From JABWAN01 sp041918175 (GTDB taxonomy: Bacteria; Zhuqueibacterota; Zhuqueibacteria; Zhuqueibacterales; Zhuqueibacteraceae): DNA of 64,000 nt. Of this stretch, positions 15,517 to 25,097 are shown one piece after another. A program made the position numbers and the translations under genes. The number at the start of each line of letters is the position of its first letter. The stretch's first letter is position 1. The stretch spans positions 55,924 to 119,923 of the forward strand of contig JAYRWE010000083.1 of NCBI GenBank assembly GCA_041918175.1, in the 5' to 3' direction. The notes under the pieces were generated by a model. It made no database searches and was not told the DNA's origin. It worked only from the letters and a program-made list of their open reading frames with translations.

Positions 15517-16311
15517 ATGGAACAACAGGTCTATAGCCTCTTTTCCGAAATTCAAGCCACGCATTGGTGGTTCGTTGCGCGCCGGCGCATCATCGCGGAC
15601 GTGTTGCAAAAATTTTTGAGAACACGCGCAACGCAACGTATCGCCGAGATCGGCTGCGGCACGGGCGCGATGCTGCCCATGCTTGCGCAATTCGGCGAAG
15701 CGTGGGGCATTGATAATTCACCGGAAGCCGTACAGCTTTGTCTGAATAAAAAGATCCCGCATGTTTATTTAGAAAACGACCCGGCATGGCGAGCAACGCA
15801 GTTCGAAGGTATGGCCTTTTTCGACGTAATCGAGCATGTTCCCGACGATGTTGCGTTCATGAAGAACTGTCTGGCGCAATTGCAGCATCAAGGCTGGGTC
15901 GTCATCACCGTTCCGGCATTTATGTTCCTCTGGAGCGAGCATGACGTTTTGAATCAACATTATCGCCGTTATAACGCTCCACAACTGCGCCGCGTGATTG
16001 CTCAAGTGGGCCTGCAATTGGAGCGCATGACCTACTTCAATACATTGCTTTTTCCGGCAATTGCTGCCGCGCGCATGGCTACGAAAACCGTGCGTGCGCT
16101 CTCCCCCAAGAAACAACAAGGCACAGCAAACTTGCGCACAGACTTTGATCGCAACATTTCTTTTTTGAATCAACCACTGCAAATACTGTTTGCCAGCGAG
16201 CGGTTCGGTTTGCGGCGTTGCAATTTCCCCTTTGGCACTTCCTTGCTGGCGTTGGCGCGCAAACCCGCCTCCACGCAGGGTGTTGTCATGCACATACCAA
16301 CGAGCACTTGA
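15517..16311 (+). CDS. class I SAM-dependent methyltransferase
   Basis: The 264-residue protein has an N-terminal block EIQATHWWFVARRRII typical of a methyltransferase family found in glycan clusters. SAM-binding motif I is AEIGCGTGAMLPML, an acidic residue follows in WGIDNSPEAV, and the post-motif is FFDVIEHVPDD. The acceptor is unknown; a sugar, lipid carrier or quinone-like molecule is possible. The start at 15517 (MEQQVYSLFSE) fits family length. An in-frame ATG at 15418 that overlaps the preceding stop would add 33 residues and cannot be excluded. It ends one base before the next start, so it is in the same transcript. Confidence 0.85.
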   Translation: MEQQVYSLFSEIQATHWWFVARRRIIADVLQKFLRTRATQRIAEIGCGTGAMLPMLAQFGEAWGIDNSPEAVQLCLNKKIPHVYLENDPAWRATQFEGMAFFDVIEHVPDDVAFMKNCLAQLQHQGWVVITVPAFMFLWSEHDVLNQHYRRYNAPQLRRVIAQVGLQLERMTYFNTLLFPAIAAARMATKTVRALSPKKQQGTANLRTDFDRNISFLNQPLQILFASERFGLRRCNFPFGTSLLALARKPASTQGVVMHIPTST

Positions 16312-16312
16312 C

Positions 16313-18034
16313 ATGAACAGCACGCGCAGTATATTTGGTCAAAAGCTCATCCTATATATCATCCCAGTATGCCTTTTTTTGAGCGCCACGCTTCCCAACT
16401 TAGGCCTGCCCGGCCTGCAATATGACGAGCTTTATTACGTCCCGCCCGCCGCCGCTTTGCTCAAACAACAATATGACACGGATTATGTGAAGATCGATCC
16501 TGCGGTCGTTCACATGATGGGCAAGCCATTGCCGGTGATGTTCAACTATTATACGAGCTTTTTGCGCACATATGTCACGTTGCCTGTGTTTGCTTTGTGG
16601 GGAATTAATTTCGCGACGGTTCGCGGCTCTTCCATTGCACTCGGTGTGATTGCGCTTATGTTTTTCATAGCATTCACGCGGCGTTTGACCGGCCGCATCG
16701 AGATTGCTTTTTTCAGCGGCGTGCTCGTGGCGCTCGATGCCAGCTTTACCGCATATGCGCATAACGATTATGTCGCCACCAGTTTGATGATGGCACTCAA
16801 AGGCGCAGCGTTGTGGGCATTGCTGCGTTGGTGGCAAGAAGGTGCAACGCACTGGCTCGCTCTCGGCGCGTTTCTCGTTGGGCTTGGCATTAGTGATCGC
16901 GCAAGCTTTCTCTGGATTCCGCTCACATTCGCGCCTGCGTTGGTGTTGCTTTACGGCACTCAGACAATCGCCGAACTGCGGCAACGCCTGCCGCAACGGA
17001 AGCATTGGCTGATTGCAGCTTTTGCGTTTGCGCTCGGAGCCGCTCCGTTTATTGCTTTCAATATCGCCACGTTGGGTGGAACGTTTACGCCGATGGCTAG
17101 CACATTTGACAACACTTCCGGCGGCGCAAATAATCTCGATTTTTTCGGTAATCTTTACCTACGTTTAAAAATGTTAGTGGAGGTTTTGAATGGCGGGTAT
17201 CTCAATCACTTTATTCTTGGAGAAAAAAGTTACCAAACGATACGATGGAATTTTTCCGGCTCGCCATTGTCCTGGCTCGTGCCGCTGGCCTTTGCATATT
17301 TTGCCGCGAAACTGAGCATGCGTCTAATCGCACGTTTGCCGGTGAAACGGAGCATTGTTTTCCTGCTCGTGCTGACGCTAGGCTTGTTACTACTCACTTG
17401 CTTTACGCCGACGCTCCATCGCGGCCATCAATTGTTGATCCTATATCCGTTGCCGCACATTTTGGTGCCGCTCTTTGTGTTTGAACTGTTGCTGCGCCAA
17501 CGCGCATTATTGCGTTTCTCGGCGCGAACGCTGGAGCGGCTATTGGTCGGCATTATGCTTGTGCTCGCCGTTGCGATGAGCAAACCAATCTTAGAATACC
17601 ATTCCATGCTAATGCGCACCGGCGGGCGTGGCGTATGGTCGAGCGCAATTTATGACATCATCGCGGAAGTAGACGCACATCCCGAAAGAACAGTCGTATG
17701 CATGGATTGGGGCTTTAATGCTAATCTGCTTTCACTCTCGCAGGAGCGAATTCGCACGCTTCGAAACTATGAAACGACGCGCCGCTCTCCCGAACAACTT
17801 GCACAGCTTTTTAATCGCGCACACGTCTTCCTTTTGCATGCCCCCGAATACACTTATGTCACGGGAGCACGCGAAGATTTTTTTGCAGCCGTAAATTGGG
17901 CGCGCGCCGAGATCGACACTCTCAGAATTTTTCAGCAACGCGAAGGGCAGCCCGTAGCTTATCTTGTCGGGGTGTCGCATCCATTCCCCACAACCAATAA
18001 CCCAATAACTCAAATTCCTCCCCGTGCGCCTTAG
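16313..18034 (+). CDS. GT39/ArnT-like membrane glycosyltransferase (GT-C)
   Basis: A 573-residue polytopic membrane protein starts with a membrane helix followed by the loop QYDELYYVPPAA, with the acidic Asp-Glu pair used by GT-C enzymes of the PMT/ArnT group. About ten further hydrophobic helices follow, with a C-terminal soluble domain of about 130 residues. It would transfer a sugar from a polyprenyl-phosphate donor to a lipid or protein acceptor on the periplasmic side. The neighbouring DPM1-like gene could supply the donor. The start is 1 bp after the methyltransferase stop, and its end overlaps the flippase gene by 11 bp. The acceptor cannot be read from the sequence. Confidence 0.83.
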   Translation: MNSTRSIFGQKLILYIIPVCLFLSATLPNLGLPGLQYDELYYVPPAAALLKQQYDTDYVKIDPAVVHMMGKPLPVMFNYYTSFLRTYVTLPVFALWGINFATVRGSSIALGVIALMFFIAFTRRLTGRIEIAFFSGVLVALDASFTAYAHNDYVATSLMMALKGAALWALLRWWQEGATHWLALGAFLVGLGISDRASFLWIPLTFAPALVLLYGTQTIAELRQRLPQRKHWLIAAFAFALGAAPFIAFNIATLGGTFTPMASTFDNTSGGANNLDFFGNLYLRLKMLVEVLNGGYLNHFILGEKSYQTIRWNFSGSPLSWLVPLAFAYFAAKLSMRLIARLPVKRSIVFLLVLTLGLLLLTCFTPTLHRGHQLLILYPLPHILVPLFVFELLLRQRALLRFSARTLERLLVGIMLVLAVAMSKPILEYHSMLMRTGGRGVWSSAIYDIIAEVDAHPERTVVCMDWGFNANLLSLSQERIRTLRNYETTRRSPEQLAQLFNRAHVFLLHAPEYTYVTGAREDFFAAVNWARAEIDTLRIFQQREGQPVAYLVGVSHPFPTTNNPITQIPPRAP

Positions 18035-19337
18035 CACCCACCTTGACAAAGGCTTTTGGACGCTCGCAGACAAGGCGATCTTGGCCGTATACGGCATTAT
18101 TTTCATGCTGTTTGTGATTCGTATTTTACCGGAGGAAGAGTATGGCAATTTCGTCCTCCTGCAAAATGCGTTTTTGATTCTCTCTCACCTCGGCGTTTCG
18201 CTGGGAATGGCGCCATATGTCAAGCACTATCACGATAACACGAATCGGTTGGCGCTGCAAAGCAACGCACTTCTGCTTTTTACACTCTTTTTTGTTTTCA
18301 TGCTCGCCATTCTTTGGCCTTTGCGTGTCGCGCTCGGCGAGTTATTCAATAGTTCGGATTTCGCGGCGCTGTTTTACTTTTTACCGTTGCTCCTCGCTGC
18401 CTCTTTTATCAAACAGTTTACTCAGGAAGTCTTTCGTGCAAGCTATAAGATCAAAGCCATTTTTCTTACTGATGCCGTATTGGTTTTATCCAACATAATC
18501 ATGCTTGGAGTTTTAATTCATTCAAAAAAACTGGACTCCGCCTATGATATGTTGCTCGCGATGACCATTGCATATGCCATGGCATCGCTCTGCGGCCTAG
18601 CGCTCGCCTTTCGCCAACTGACCTGGGGTTTTCGTTTGCACGGGCAACTCATGCGACGCATGTTCGATTTTGGCAAGTATACCATGGGCAGCGGCGCTTC
18701 AAGCGTTGTCTATGAGCGCGCGGATAATTTTATCATTGCAATGTATCTCGACCCCGCAGCGGTTGCGCTCTTCAATGCTGCGCGCAATTTCCTCCGTGTC
18801 TTCGATTTCTATCGGCAAGGCCTTTCTCTCATCGCGTTTCCGGCGTTTGCACGTTTGCACACCGAACGTCGTGAGCAGGATCTGTTGGGGCTATATGAGA
18901 AAGGTATTTTCTTTTCAAATCTATTGCTCGTGCCGATTGTGCTCGCACTGATTTTAGGCGCGGATTTCTTGTTCGAGGTATTGCTCGCGAATCGTTACCC
19001 GGCAGGAGCACCGCTCTTGCGTTGGTTTTCGTTATTAGGTTTGTTTGTAAGTTGGCACAGCATAGGTGAGGGCTTGCTCTTCGGCATTGGAGAGTCGAAA
19101 TACCCCTTTTGGACGCGCTTATTAGCAACGATCACGAGCTTAGGTTTGAATATTCTGTTGGTAGACAAGTTTGGCGTCAGTGGAGCGGTGTGCGCAACAC
19201 TCGTTTCGTTTGCCCTGCTCGCAGCAATTGCGACTTATTTCGTGCGCCAACATATCCGGTTCACACTCTCAGGCATTTTGCGAAGATGGTTTGACGCAGT
19301 TAATTTTATTCGCAAGCAACGCAGAGTTGGGCCATAA
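18024..19337 (+). CDS. polysaccharide/oligosaccharide flippase (Wzx/MATE-like)
   Basis: This 437-residue protein is almost entirely hydrophobic, with about 12 predicted membrane helices. Family-like features include the N-terminal FWTLADKAILAVYGI, the loop RILPEEEYGNFVLLQ and a central YERADNFIIAMYL region. It should move lipid-linked glycans across the inner membrane. It starts with GTG inside the end of the GT39-type gene (11-bp overlap), a sign of coupled expression. It closes the glycan cluster and is followed by a terminator-like structure at 19419-19473. Confidence 0.85.
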   Translation: MRLSTHLDKGFWTLADKAILAVYGIIFMLFVIRILPEEEYGNFVLLQNAFLILSHLGVSLGMAPYVKHYHDNTNRLALQSNALLLFTLFFVFMLAILWPLRVALGELFNSSDFAALFYFLPLLLAASFIKQFTQEVFRASYKIKAIFLTDAVLVLSNIIMLGVLIHSKKLDSAYDMLLAMTIAYAMASLCGLALAFRQLTWGFRLHGQLMRRMFDFGKYTMGSGASSVVYERADNFIIAMYLDPAAVALFNAARNFLRVFDFYRQGLSLIAFPAFARLHTERREQDLLGLYEKGIFFSNLLLVPIVLALILGADFLFEVLLANRYPAGAPLLRWFSLLGLFVSWHSIGEGLLFGIGESKYPFWTRLLATITSLGLNILLVDKFGVSGAVCATLVSFALLAAIATYFVRQHIRFTLSGILRRWFDAVNFIRKQRRVGP

Positions 19338-19418
19338 CCTGAAACCTAGAACTTCGAAGAATTTTTTGCGCACGCTTGCTCGCTGCGTGACGATTTTGTA
19401 TATTGCCTTTGAACCACA

Positions 19419-19473
19419 AGGGCTCCCGAAAGCTGTAGGCTTTAACAGGTTTGCCGGGAAGCCCTATTTTTTT
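19419..19473 (+). terminator. intrinsic terminator-like hairpin after the glycan cluster
   Basis: AGGGCT (19419-19424) pairs with AGCCCT (19460-19465), extended inward by CCG/CGG, with a small inner hairpin AAAGC/GCTTT. A run of seven T lies at 19467-19473. The compact branched fold is more elaborate than a plain terminator, and the next gene starts only 31 bp later, so a regulatory leader for the phosphatase gene is an alternative. Confidence 0.6.
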
Positions 19474-19504
19474 GCATTGACTTTTCGCTTGATATAAGGA
19501 AATC

Positions 19505-20719
19505 ATGCTCGAACCTAAAACTTTTTATCGCAAATTGGATGAGCTACTCCGCAAGATTGGCAAAGAGAAATCCGGCAAGAAGTTTCTTTCAACCATCATG
19601 GCGGAAGTGGAGTACACGTTTGGAGAGGACCTGCGCATAACCAATGGAAGGCTCTACAAAGAGCAAGGCGAAACCTTCACGCTCATTGCGCCGCTCGAAA
19701 AATTCAAACCCAAACAAGGTCATCGCTTGGTGGCCGGCTCCGAAGCCGTGCAACGCTTGTTGAAATATGGCAGCTATATATTTGACGATCCCACCTTGGG
19801 CACGGAGTTTGGAATTGACGGCAATAAAGAGTATGCAATTCCCGCGGCTTTTACGGTCGTGCGCAACCCCGATCGCCATTGGCTTTTCGTCTTTGAGCTA
19901 AAAAGCGGCTGGGTGCGTGAAGAGATTGAGTTTTGTCTCAATGCAGTGCGCTCGGCTTTGAATTTTCGATTGTTCTCCGATGCGATTAAAAGCGATTTGC
20001 AACAAGCCGCGACGATTCAACAGAGTTTGTTGCCGGCGCAGGCTCCACCGATTCGTGGTTATGAAATGGCAGGACGTTCGCAGCCCGCGGAACTTGTGGG
20101 CGGCGACCTTTATGACTACATCCCATTCGACGATGAAATGTTCGGCGTCGCTGTGGGCGATGCGAGCGGTCATGGCTTGCCTGCGGCTTTGCTCGTGCGC
20201 GACGTCGTGACCGGCTTGCGCATGGGACTGGAAAAAGAAATGAAGATGGTGGAGACGCTCAAGAAGCTCAATCGCGTCATTCATCGCAGCACCTATTCGA
20301 GCCGTTTCGTTTCGCTTTTTTATGCGGAGATCGAAAGCAATGGTAACATCATTTACGCGAATGCCGGCCATCCTGCGCCCTTACTCGTGTATGGCGATCG
20401 TGTGACTGAGCTGAAAGCGAGCGGCATCATCATTGGCGCATTGCCGGAGATCGCGCTGCATCGCGGCTATGCCTTCTTTGAACCCGGCGCAGCGCTCGTC
20501 ATGTACAGTGACGGCATCTTTGAGCGCCAGGGCGCAGACGGCCAGCAATTTAGCATTGCGCGCTTGAAAGAGTTGGTGAAAGAACATCAAAGCAAATCGG
20601 CGCAGGAAATCTTGGAGACGATCTTCAATGCGGTTTATGAATATGGCGAGGGCGCAAGCTGGGAGGATGATGCTACGGTGGTTGTTGTGAAAAGAACCGC
20701 GGGGAATGAACGCGCATGA
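19505..20719 (+). CDS. SpoIIE/PP2C-family serine phosphatase (RsbU-like)
   Basis: The 404-residue protein has an N-terminal sensory region of about 160 residues (GAF-like in size, not firmly assigned), a helical linker, and a C-terminal SpoIIE phosphatase domain (about 180-400). The metal-binding acidic residues are visible in GGDLYD, VGDASGHG, MYSDGIFE and WEDDATVVV. The family dephosphorylates phosphoserine on anti-sigma antagonists or kinase substrates. It lies tail to tail, 13 bp apart, with a Ser/Thr kinase gene on the other strand, so the two may act on the same target. No anti-sigma antagonist (STAS) gene is nearby. Confidence 0.9.
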   Translation: MLEPKTFYRKLDELLRKIGKEKSGKKFLSTIMAEVEYTFGEDLRITNGRLYKEQGETFTLIAPLEKFKPKQGHRLVAGSEAVQRLLKYGSYIFDDPTLGTEFGIDGNKEYAIPAAFTVVRNPDRHWLFVFELKSGWVREEIEFCLNAVRSALNFRLFSDAIKSDLQQAATIQQSLLPAQAPPIRGYEMAGRSQPAELVGGDLYDYIPFDDEMFGVAVGDASGHGLPAALLVRDVVTGLRMGLEKEMKMVETLKKLNRVIHRSTYSSRFVSLFYAEIESNGNIIYANAGHPAPLLVYGDRVTELKASGIIIGALPEIALHRGYAFFEPGAALVMYSDGIFERQGADGQQFSIARLKELVKEHQSKSAQEILETIFNAVYEYGEGASWEDDATVVVVKRTAGNERA

Positions 20720-20732
20720 GCGCGAAGCAAAA

Positions 20733-22418
20733 CTATTGCGTGAAGAAGTCAAATGCCTTGCGCAAAGTGTCGCCCTTTGACAAAACGATTCGCACGCTGC
20801 GTGTACCCAATTGCGGATGCCGCACCGCAAGCTCATGCAACCCCGGCGTGAGCATGATAGGCGCAACAAGCGGCGTCGTCTCGATCGGTTTGTCGTCCAA
20901 CCAAATTTCTCCCCACGGATTGACGGTCACTTCCAAATAAGACAGCTCTTTCCACAAGTTCAGTCGCAGCGTATCCGCTTCAATAATGGCCGCAGTGACG
21001 AGCGTGCGTACTTCGGGTAGAGTCGGTGCGAGCAAGCGCAACTCATAAACTTGATCGCGCTGCGGAATCGTCCATCGTAGCGGCGTCACGCCGAGCATTT
21101 TGTTTTCCACAAAAACTCGTGCGCGCGGTGCACTCGTGAGCCAAACTTGCGGGCCAGGCGCGATCTCGGGCGCGGCGCTCTCCTGCTCCGGGAGCGTTGA
21201 GCCGATTGTAGCAGCGAAGGTGCTGCGTGATGAATCACTCTTTTGCGCAAACAGAGCAGAATCTTTATGCGCGCTTGTGGTAGGTGAAATCACTTCGTGC
21301 GGCCGATTTGCGTTTGGCTTCGAAACAACTGGGACCTCGCGCTCCGGCTCATTGGTCGAAGGTGGATTTGTCTTCGCCGTTTGTTGCGGCGGATCAAACT
21401 CTTTTGGCTTATCGCTGCCCCATGTGAGCAGCACGACGCCGGTCACCAAAATCGCAGGTAATAACAAAGCGAGAGTGCGTCGAAATTTTCGCGGCGAGGT
21501 CTGCTCATATGCTGGTTGCGGCGCACTCACTGTAAGCGGCGGCTCAGGCTTCTGTAAAAACTCGAGCGGCGTATATTGCTCCGGTGTTTGCAAATAAAAC
21601 GCGAGACGCGCGGTCGAGGTTTGCAACCGATAAGTCTGCTCAAAATGTGTCAAGTCTGCGACCACTGCTTCCGCGTCCTGCAGACGCGCCTCCGGAGTCT
21701 TCGCGAGTAACGTGCGACACAGCGAGGTTATTTCCGGCGGAACGTCCGGTCGAAGTTTGGCGATGGGAGTTGGTTCGAGGTTCGCGATGCGATGCAGCGT
21801 TGCCGACGTGGTGTGATCCGCAAACGGCGGCACGCAGGTGAGCATTTCATAAAGCACCGCGCCGAGCGCAAAAAGATCGCTGCTGGCGGAAATTTTTTGG
21901 CCCAACACGATCTCAGGAGAAAGATATGCCGGCGTGCCGGCCAGTGAGATTCCGACTTCATCCGCCTCCACGGCTAAACCGAGGTCGCCGAGTTTTACTT
22001 CTCCTTCCCACGAAATAAAAATATTGCGCGGCTTCACATCACGATGCCAAATGCCTTCGCGATGCACGGCAGATAATGCCTGCGCCACTTGTTTGGCAAT
22101 CCACGCGCAAAACTCTACCGGCAGCCGCAGCGTCAACAACTCCGCAAGCGTCGGCCCCTCGACATATTCGAGCACGAGATAAGGTCGCGCTTCAAATTTT
22201 CCCGAAGCAAAAACCCGTCGCAGATTCGGATGCACAAAGCGCCCGCTGAGTGCGCTCTCTACGCGCAATTGTTCCTGCACGGCCTGCGGCGCGTGCTCTT
22301 CATTCAGGAGTTTGATGAGCACTGTGCGCTGCTGCTGCAGATCAAAGGCTTTGAAAAGCGTGACCCAAGCGCCACGCTGCAGCTCTGCGAAGATTTCATA
22401 GCCTTCAATCTTGACCAT
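20733..22418 (-). CDS. Ser/Thr protein kinase with C-terminal PEGA-type domains
   Basis: A 561-residue Hanks-type kinase. The kinase domain (about 1-270) shows the ATP lysine in TVLIKLL, catalytic loop HRDVKPRN, DLG in place of DFG, and the activation segment end GTPAYLSPE. The glycine-rich loop is degenerate (LQRGAWVTLF). One membrane helix lies near 325-342 (LALLLPAILVTGVVLLTW). The C-terminal part has two PEGA-like domains (for example ARVFVENKMLGVTPLRW and GEIWLDDKPIETTPL), usually surface-binding modules. The gene overlaps the sigma-54 activator gene by 14 bp on the same strand, so both are co-expressed. Phosphorylation of the activator is a reasonable but untested idea. Confidence 0.88.
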   Translation of the reverse strand: MVKIEGYEIFAELQRGAWVTLFKAFDLQQQRTVLIKLLNEEHAPQAVQEQLRVESALSGRFVHPNLRRVFASGKFEARPYLVLEYVEGPTLAELLTLRLPVEFCAWIAKQVAQALSAVHREGIWHRDVKPRNIFISWEGEVKLGDLGLAVEADEVGISLAGTPAYLSPEIVLGQKISASSDLFALGAVLYEMLTCVPPFADHTTSATLHRIANLEPTPIAKLRPDVPPEITSLCRTLLAKTPEARLQDAEAVVADLTHFEQTYRLQTSTARLAFYLQTPEQYTPLEFLQKPEPPLTVSAPQPAYEQTSPRKFRRTLALLLPAILVTGVVLLTWGSDKPKEFDPPQQTAKTNPPSTNEPEREVPVVSKPNANRPHEVISPTTSAHKDSALFAQKSDSSRSTFAATIGSTLPEQESAAPEIAPGPQVWLTSAPRARVFVENKMLGVTPLRWTIPQRDQVYELRLLAPTLPEVRTLVTAAIIEADTLRLNLWKELSYLEVTVNPWGEIWLDDKPIETTPLVAPIMLTPGLHELAVRHPQLGTRSVRIVLSKGDTLRKAFDFFTQ

Positions 22419-23877
22419 TTTCCCATTGCTTCAGCTTGTAATGAATCCATCGGCGTGACACACCGAGGCGCTCCGCAGCTTGTGTGATATTGTTATCCAC
22501 TTCCTCCAAAGTTTTTTCGACGAGGCGACGCTCCATCTGCATGAGCGTCAGCCCGGAGGGAAGCGGCATTTCCCGCGCGGCTTCGCTCAGGCGCAAATCC
22601 GCGGGCGTGAGCAGCGTTTCTTTCGCCAGCACCACGGCGCGCTCGATGGTATTCTCCAACTCGCGCACATTGCCGGGCCACGAATAGCCGGTGATCTCGT
22701 TTAAGGCTTCCGCGGAGAAGCCGCGAATCTCTTTTTTATTCTTCGCCGCATATTTGTGCAGAAAGTGATGCGTCAAAAGCGGAATGTCTTTCATCCGTTC
22801 GCGCAGCGGCGGCATATGAATGTTGATGACGTTCAAGCGATAAAACAAGTCTTCTCGAAATTTACCCTGCGCAATGAACTCGCGCAGGTTGCGATGCGTC
22901 GCCGCGATGACGCGCACATCGACTTGCCGCACGAGGTTCTCACCGACGCGTTTGATTTCGCCTTCTTGCAACACGCGCAAAAGCTGGGTTTGCAAATTCG
23001 ACGAAAGGTCGCCGATTTCATCCAAAAAAAATGTGCCGCCATGCGCAGCTTCGAACAAACCTTTTTTATCGGCCATTGCGCCGGTGAAAGAGCCTTTTTT
23101 GTGGCCGAACAATTCGCTTTCCAAAAGTGATTCGGGCAAGGAGCCGCAGAACAGCGCAATGAACGGCTTGTCGCGGCGATGCCCATTGTAATGAATCGCG
23201 CGCGCAACCAGCTCTTTGCCCGTTCCGCTTTCGCCTTGAATCAACACCGTGGCATCAGAGTCGAGCACGCTGTTCATCGTATCGAACACGGCTTTCATTT
23301 TCGCGCTTTGCCCGATGATCTCGCCAAAGCTGCTGGCCTCTCGCGCTTGCTTGCGCAATTGGCGATTTTCTTCGCGCATGTTCTCATAAAGCTGCGCGTT
23401 TTCAATCGCAATCGCAGCTTGATGCGCAAACGCCGTGAGAAACGGCACGCTCGTTTCGGTAAAGCCGCCGCGCTGTGTGATGCTGTCGAGATAAATTACG
23501 CCGATGGGCCGCTGCTTCATGGCCAGCGGCACGCACGCAATGGATTGAATCTGATTGAGAATGACGCTTTCCGATTCGCGCAGGGCTTCGTCCACTTGCG
23601 CATCATAGGAAATCACGGCCTCGCCGGTTTGCAACACGCGCTGCACCACGCTATTGGAAATATCCGCGATGTCTTGAATGTTTTCCGCGGAAATGTTGCG
23701 CGCCGTGCGCGGCCGCAACACGCCACGCTCGTCGGTGAGCAAAATAAATCCACGCTCCGCGCCCATGGTTTCCACTGCAATATCCATGATCTTTTCGAGC
23801 AACGGATCCAGCTCTTGCAGATTATTGATGATCGCACTCACGCGCGAGAGCGCGCTTAACGCCGAGGCCACACTCAT
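22405..23877 (-). CDS. sigma-54-dependent transcriptional activator with GAF domain
   Basis: This 490-residue bacterial enhancer-binding protein has an N-terminal GAF sensor domain (about 15-165). A AAA+ domain follows (about 190-425), with Walker A GESGTGKE, the sigma-54 contact loop GSFTGA, Walker B GTFFLDEIGD and IAATHRNLR. The Fis-type helix-turn-helix at the end reads ITQAAERLGVSRRWIHYKLKQW in two halves. It would open sigma-54 promoters in response to a small ligand or to modification. There is no receiver domain, so control by the co-encoded kinase rather than a histidine kinase is plausible. It starts with ATG at 23877. No sigma-54 promoter was clearly seen in the adjacent gaps. Confidence 0.92.
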   Translation of the reverse strand: MSVASALSALSRVSAIINNLQELDPLLEKIMDIAVETMGAERGFILLTDERGVLRPRTARNISAENIQDIADISNSVVQRVLQTGEAVISYDAQVDEALRESESVILNQIQSIACVPLAMKQRPIGVIYLDSITQRGGFTETSVPFLTAFAHQAAIAIENAQLYENMREENRQLRKQAREASSFGEIIGQSAKMKAVFDTMNSVLDSDATVLIQGESGTGKELVARAIHYNGHRRDKPFIALFCGSLPESLLESELFGHKKGSFTGAMADKKGLFEAAHGGTFFLDEIGDLSSNLQTQLLRVLQEGEIKRVGENLVRQVDVRVIAATHRNLREFIAQGKFREDLFYRLNVINIHMPPLRERMKDIPLLTHHFLHKYAAKNKKEIRGFSAEALNEITGYSWPGNVRELENTIERAVVLAKETLLTPADLRLSEAAREMPLPSGLTLMQMERRLVEKTLEEVDNNITQAAERLGVSRRWIHYKLKQWENGQD

Positions 23878-23952
23878 AATAGCAAATTTGTTGATTAAAA
23901 ATTGTATGCCGAAAACCTAGCAAGGAAAGCAAATGCGACGTGGGCAGGAAGT

Positions 23953-24942
23953 TTAGCGCACAATGAACGCGGCAGGTGTGGAGGTGCTGGTATTGCCAAA
24001 TTCATCCACGACCGCAATCGTCCAACGATGTTCGGTGCGTGCCAGAGCGCGATCGACTCGAACAAACGCTTGCGTCTCTGGAATCCCGCTGCGCTCCCAC
24101 ACCAGCGTCGGAATGCCGCTCGCAATACGCTCCACACGCACGTGATACGTGAACGCAAACGGCAATGTAATCGGCTTCCACGTGAGTTTCGGTCGGATCG
24201 AATCTGCCGCCGCGCGCTCTTTGGGCGAAATCGTCTCCGGTGGCGGATCGATGATGCGAAACAGAATAAGCTCTTCGACGGTCGAACTTTTCCCCACGCG
24301 GTCGGTTGCGATGAATTGCAGGCGGCGTCCAAGAATGCTGTGTAAACTGCCGTTGGGGAAATCGCTGCCGAACAATTTCAAATCATACAAACCCGCTTGC
24401 GAGGTTTCGCGCAAAGTGTCCGCACGATCAAGCCCCGCAATTTGCATCCAAATCTTGGCGATGTCCGCGAGGCCGTCCGGATCTTCGACACGCGCTTCAA
24501 ACAAGGCGAAATCAACGTTGTCTTCCGGCGGCAAATTATTAATGTGAAATGTGCGCCCGGTGACGCTCGTAATTTTGGGCAAGGCATCGAGTTGAAACGT
24601 AAAGCGCGCGGCGTTTTCACGCTGCACTAGAATGTTGATCGTATCGCTCGCAAAATTTCTGTGCCGCGCCGTGAGCACATATTGCCCTTCCGGAATATTG
24701 CGCAGCGTAAACGCGCCCGTGGTGTCAGAGAGCGCGCTCATGTTACCGGGCGTTAACTCCAGCGTTACGCCGCGAATGCCGCGATAGGGTTGATAGAATG
24801 TCGTGACTTGGCCGCGCACCACGCCAGTGCTCACAAATGCCGGTGATTTTGGATCAAGCGGATTTTCATGCGGTAATTCGCCAAAGCATGACCAGAGCAG
24901 CAGCATGCCGACCAAACCAGGTTTTAAAAATGGATTTTTCAT
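23953..24942 (-). CDS. secreted lipoprotein with carboxypeptidase-regulatory-like domain
   Basis: The 329-residue protein has a lipoprotein signal (LVGMLLLWSC, lipobox Leu-Trp-Ser-Cys19). A carboxypeptidase-regulatory-like beta-sandwich follows (about 35-115: VRGQVTTFYQPYRGIRGVT then DTTGAFTLRNIPEGQY), then further beta-rich Ig/Fn3-like segments to the end. No catalytic motif is seen. Such proteins are envelope-bound binding or scaffold proteins in FCB bacteria. The start at 24942 is chosen because the signal peptide begins there. Codons upstream to 25074 are in frame but not signal-like. It is transcribed away from the quinone oxidoreductase gene. Confidence 0.75.
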   Translation of the reverse strand: MKNPFLKPGLVGMLLLWSCFGELPHENPLDPKSPAFVSTGVVRGQVTTFYQPYRGIRGVTLELTPGNMSALSDTTGAFTLRNIPEGQYVLTARHRNFASDTINILVQRENAARFTFQLDALPKITSVTGRTFHINNLPPEDNVDFALFEARVEDPDGLADIAKIWMQIAGLDRADTLRETSQAGLYDLKLFGSDFPNGSLHSILGRRLQFIATDRVGKSSTVEELILFRIIDPPPETISPKERAAADSIRPKLTWKPITLPFAFTYHVRVERIASGIPTLVWERSGIPETQAFVRVDRALARTEHRWTIAVVDEFGNTSTSTPAAFIVR

Positions 24943-25097
24943 ATTGAGCGGTCTTATTCGTATCTCGCTATATACCGGCAGAGGCGAGGGAATGAAGAGA
25001 GCGGAGAGAAATTCAAATTGCAATTTGGCAACAGAGGGTTTAGATTTCACCCCGCAATCACAGCAGCAGTGCAAGCTTAGGAATGAGGCAAAAGCTT

